From DATKPC01 sp035524275 (GTDB lineage Bacteria > Pseudomonadota > Gammaproteobacteria > Burkholderiales > Burkholderiaceae_F), in NCBI GenBank assembly GCA_035524275.1, contig DATKPC010000135.1, positions 1 through 16,192 of the forward strand: a stretch of 16,192 nucleotides of DNA, given 5' to 3'. A model generated the notes under the pieces. It was not told the DNA's origin. It ran no database searches and worked only from the letters and a program-made list of their open reading frames with translations. Shown here piece by piece: positions 15,212 through 16,192 of this stretch. Every line of letters begins with the position of its first letter. The stretch's first letter is position 1. The position numbers and the translations under genes were made by a program.

Positions 15212-15469
15212 TTACTTGACGACCTTGCCTCCGGCGGCGGTGCATTCCCCGGCCGACTTCTTGGAGACCCAGCCTTGGCCCTTGCAACTGTTCTGGCCCT
15301 TGCAATCGTTGCTGGCGGACTTGCACTCCGACGTGCCCTTGCAGCTGTTGACGCCGGCGCACTTCACGGCGCCGTCATCGGCCGCGTAGGCGACCGATGC
15401 CATGCCGCTGAACGCGAACAGCGACGCGGCGGCGGCCGCGATTGCAACTCCCGACTTGATACCGGCCAT
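15212..15469 (-). CDS. bufA2: BufA2-type bufferin precursor (exported Cys-rich peptide)
   Basis: The 85-residue precursor has a signal peptide (hydrophobic 8-28, cleavage likely after AYA at 29) and a mature part of about 56 residues with six cysteines (37, 43, 49, 56, 62, 76). The core repeats the spaced pattern VNSCKG, SECK, NDCKG and NSCKGQGW, characteristic of BufA2 bufferins. Bufferins are ribosomally made, modified by BufB/BufC in the cytoplasm, then exported to the periplasm where they bind copper and protect against metal stress. GGAGG (15476-15480 on the opposite strand) lies 6 bases before the ATG at 15469, fixing the start well inside a longer open frame. It is the first gene of the buf operon. 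The metal and exact modification are taken from family knowledge. Confidence 0.93.
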   Translation of the reverse strand: MAGIKSGVAIAAAAASLFAFSGMASVAYAADDGAVKCAGVNSCKGTSECKSASNDCKGQNSCKGQGWVSKKSAGECTAAGGKVVK

Positions 15470-15541
15470 GCGTAACCTCCGTTTGACTATGGTTGGGTTT
15501 GATGCCGGAGACGCCGCGGCGGCTGCCTCCCGCACCGACTT

Positions 15542-15568
15542 GGACGGAGTGCGACGGATTTCCTTACA
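15542..15568 (-). promoter_or_regulatory. Candidate ECF-sigma promoter of the buf operon
   Basis: Read on the minus strand, TGTAAGGAAA (15568-15559) is followed after 12 bases by CGTCC (15546-15542). The AAGGAA-type -35 and CGTC-type -10 resemble promoters of extracytoplasmic-function sigma factors, which control bufferin operons in other proteobacteria. The transcript would have a leader of roughly 65 bases. No sigma or anti-sigma gene is visible in the window. Confidence 0.4.
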
Positions 15569-15589
15569 CGCCACGCCGTCCGACGTGTC

Positions 15590-15614
15590 GGCCCGGCGTA
15601 AACGTGGCCGGGCC
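15590..15614. repeat. Second copy of the GGCCCGGC/GCCGGGCC hairpin
   Basis: GGCCCGGC (15590-15597) and GCCGGGCC (15607-15614) make the same 8-bp stem as the hairpin between bufA2 and bufB, with a 9-base loop. The two copies flank bufA2. It may be a dispersed palindromic element or an insulator upstream of the buf promoter. Confidence 0.5.
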
Positions 15615-16071
15615 TGACTTTCCCGATACGACGCGCGTCGCCGCATGGATGCGGGCTGCAGGTGCCCCGTCCATGCGCGCTCGTGTCGCCGTGGGGATCC
15701 GAAAGCTCCCGCGAACGTGTGGTTAGATTGCGCGTCGCATCATGCAATTGGCGCGGTTGCGCATCCCGAGTCAGGGATAATGCGGTCCGTTTGCGGGCCG
15801 GGGCCCGGGATTCAGTGCCCCGGATTCGCGGATTTCGGTATCCGGGATCGACATCCGGTTGGCTCGCACCGCCGCTCGCGCGGCGGCTTGCGGATGATCG
15901 GTACCGACGACGGCTGGACGCCGTACATCGACCGCGTGGCGAAGCGAGGCGATGTGAAGGAAAAAGAAAATCGCCCGTCGGTGCGCGCCTCAGCAGGGCG
16001 CCGGCGACGATATCGGCTGGCACGGAATACGCATGCGGGCAGGCCGATTCGAGAATGCGGAAGGAGGACGG

Positions 16072-16192
16072 ATGGATTTTGCGCAGTCGCAGCGCAACCC
16101 TGGGCGGCACCTGGTGGGGCTGGGGGCGGTGGTGTTGTTGCACGTGATCATCGTGTACGCGCTGCTGACGGGGCTGGCGCGCAAGGTGGTGG
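16072..16192 (+). CDS. tonB: Energy transducer TonB, N-terminal fragment cut by the window edge
   Basis: From the ATG at 16072 an open frame runs to the right edge (40 codons). It begins MDFAQSQRNPGRHLVGLGAV, followed by hydrophobic VVLLHVIIVYALLTGLA and then RKVV. This is the cytoplasmic tip and single membrane anchor of TonB, in the form usual for Burkholderiales. The conserved histidine in the anchor (H24, LLHV), needed for coupling to ExbB/ExbD, is present. TonB passes proton-motive energy to outer-membrane receptors for siderophores, haem or cobalamin. AAGGAGG (16061-16067) lies 4 bases before the ATG. exbB and exbD commonly follow but are outside the window. Confidence 0.9.
   Translation, partial: MDFAQSQRNPGRHLVGLGAVVLLHVIIVYALLTGLARKVV

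Larger units (their letters stand above)
15470..16071. other. Gene-poor region between buf operon and tonB
   Basis: About 600 bases without a credible gene; the open frames are arginine-rich shadows. It holds the buf promoter candidate and three GC hairpins. These are GGCCCGGC/GCCGGGCC (15590-15614, same stem as the hairpin at 15175), CCGGGGC/GCCCCGG (15798-15823, 12-base loop) and CCGCCGC/GCGGCGG (15869-15886, 4-base loop). A GATAAT at 15776-15781 is a possible -10 for tonB but has no good -35 at the right distance. I see no clear Fur box. Confidence 0.5.

Noticed and set aside
14205..15389. Plus-strand 394-residue frame opposite bufB
   Set aside because: It is the shadow of the DUF692 gene, whose metal-ligand motifs are intact on the minus strand.
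15662..16147. 161-residue plus-strand frame before and over the tonB start
   Set aside because: It is Arg-rich with no domain, and it overlaps the well-supported tonB start in another frame.
1..16192. CRISPR array, tRNA, rRNA, insertion sequence or integrase
   Set aside because: Reading found no spaced repeats, no clover-leaf-like gene, no transposase or integrase motifs, and no terminal inverted repeats with target duplications.

Overview
The window is about 16 kb of GC-rich DNA with short intergenic gaps and good Shine-Dalgarno sites. The protein types fit a betaproteobacterium, most likely order Burkholderiales. The strongest clues are the TonB N-terminus cut by the right edge, the secreted peroxiredoxin, the large DUF748/AsmA-like envelope protein and the bufferin operon. 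This taxonomic reading is inference from remembered families, not a database result.

Left third (1-4714): after a possible truncated reading frame at the left edge comes glgX (minus strand), an isoamylase-type glycogen debranching enzyme. Divergent from it, on the plus strand, are an epoxide-hydrolase-like alpha/beta hydrolase and an exported peroxiredoxin. Next is a leader region with two compact inverted repeats and a candidate sigma70 promoter, then a very small Thr/Ser-rich lipoprotein. Middle left (4715-8047): a 1110-residue inner-membrane-anchored DUF748/AsmA-like protein on the minus strand, separated from the lipoprotein gene by a strong hairpin between convergent stops.

Middle (8326-13550): the least explained part. 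On the plus strand lie a candidate 32-residue ORF, a one-domain-pair SARP/BTAD regulator without an ATPase, a two-domain protein with an HhH-like N-terminus, a 193-residue protein with 20 cysteines, a DUF1360 membrane protein, a 106-residue protein beginning MGCCGKG, and a putative lipoprotein with an SH3-like segment and membrane helices. Between the regulator and the next gene are three CTAA elements in exact 11-bp phase. That matches the direct-repeat geometry known for SARP operators, so the regulator may control the downstream genes. No structural, toxin or nuclease gene shows what the set does.

Right (13460-15469): a three-gene bufferin operon on the minus strand, bufA2 (Cys-rich exported precursor peptide), bufB (DUF692 multinuclear iron oxidase) and bufC (DUF2063 partner). 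It has an ECF-type promoter candidate and a hairpin between bufA2 and bufB. Family knowledge points to a post-translationally modified, copper-binding periplasmic peptide. A gene-poor stretch of about 600 bp holding several GC hairpins then leads to tonB, which runs off the right edge.
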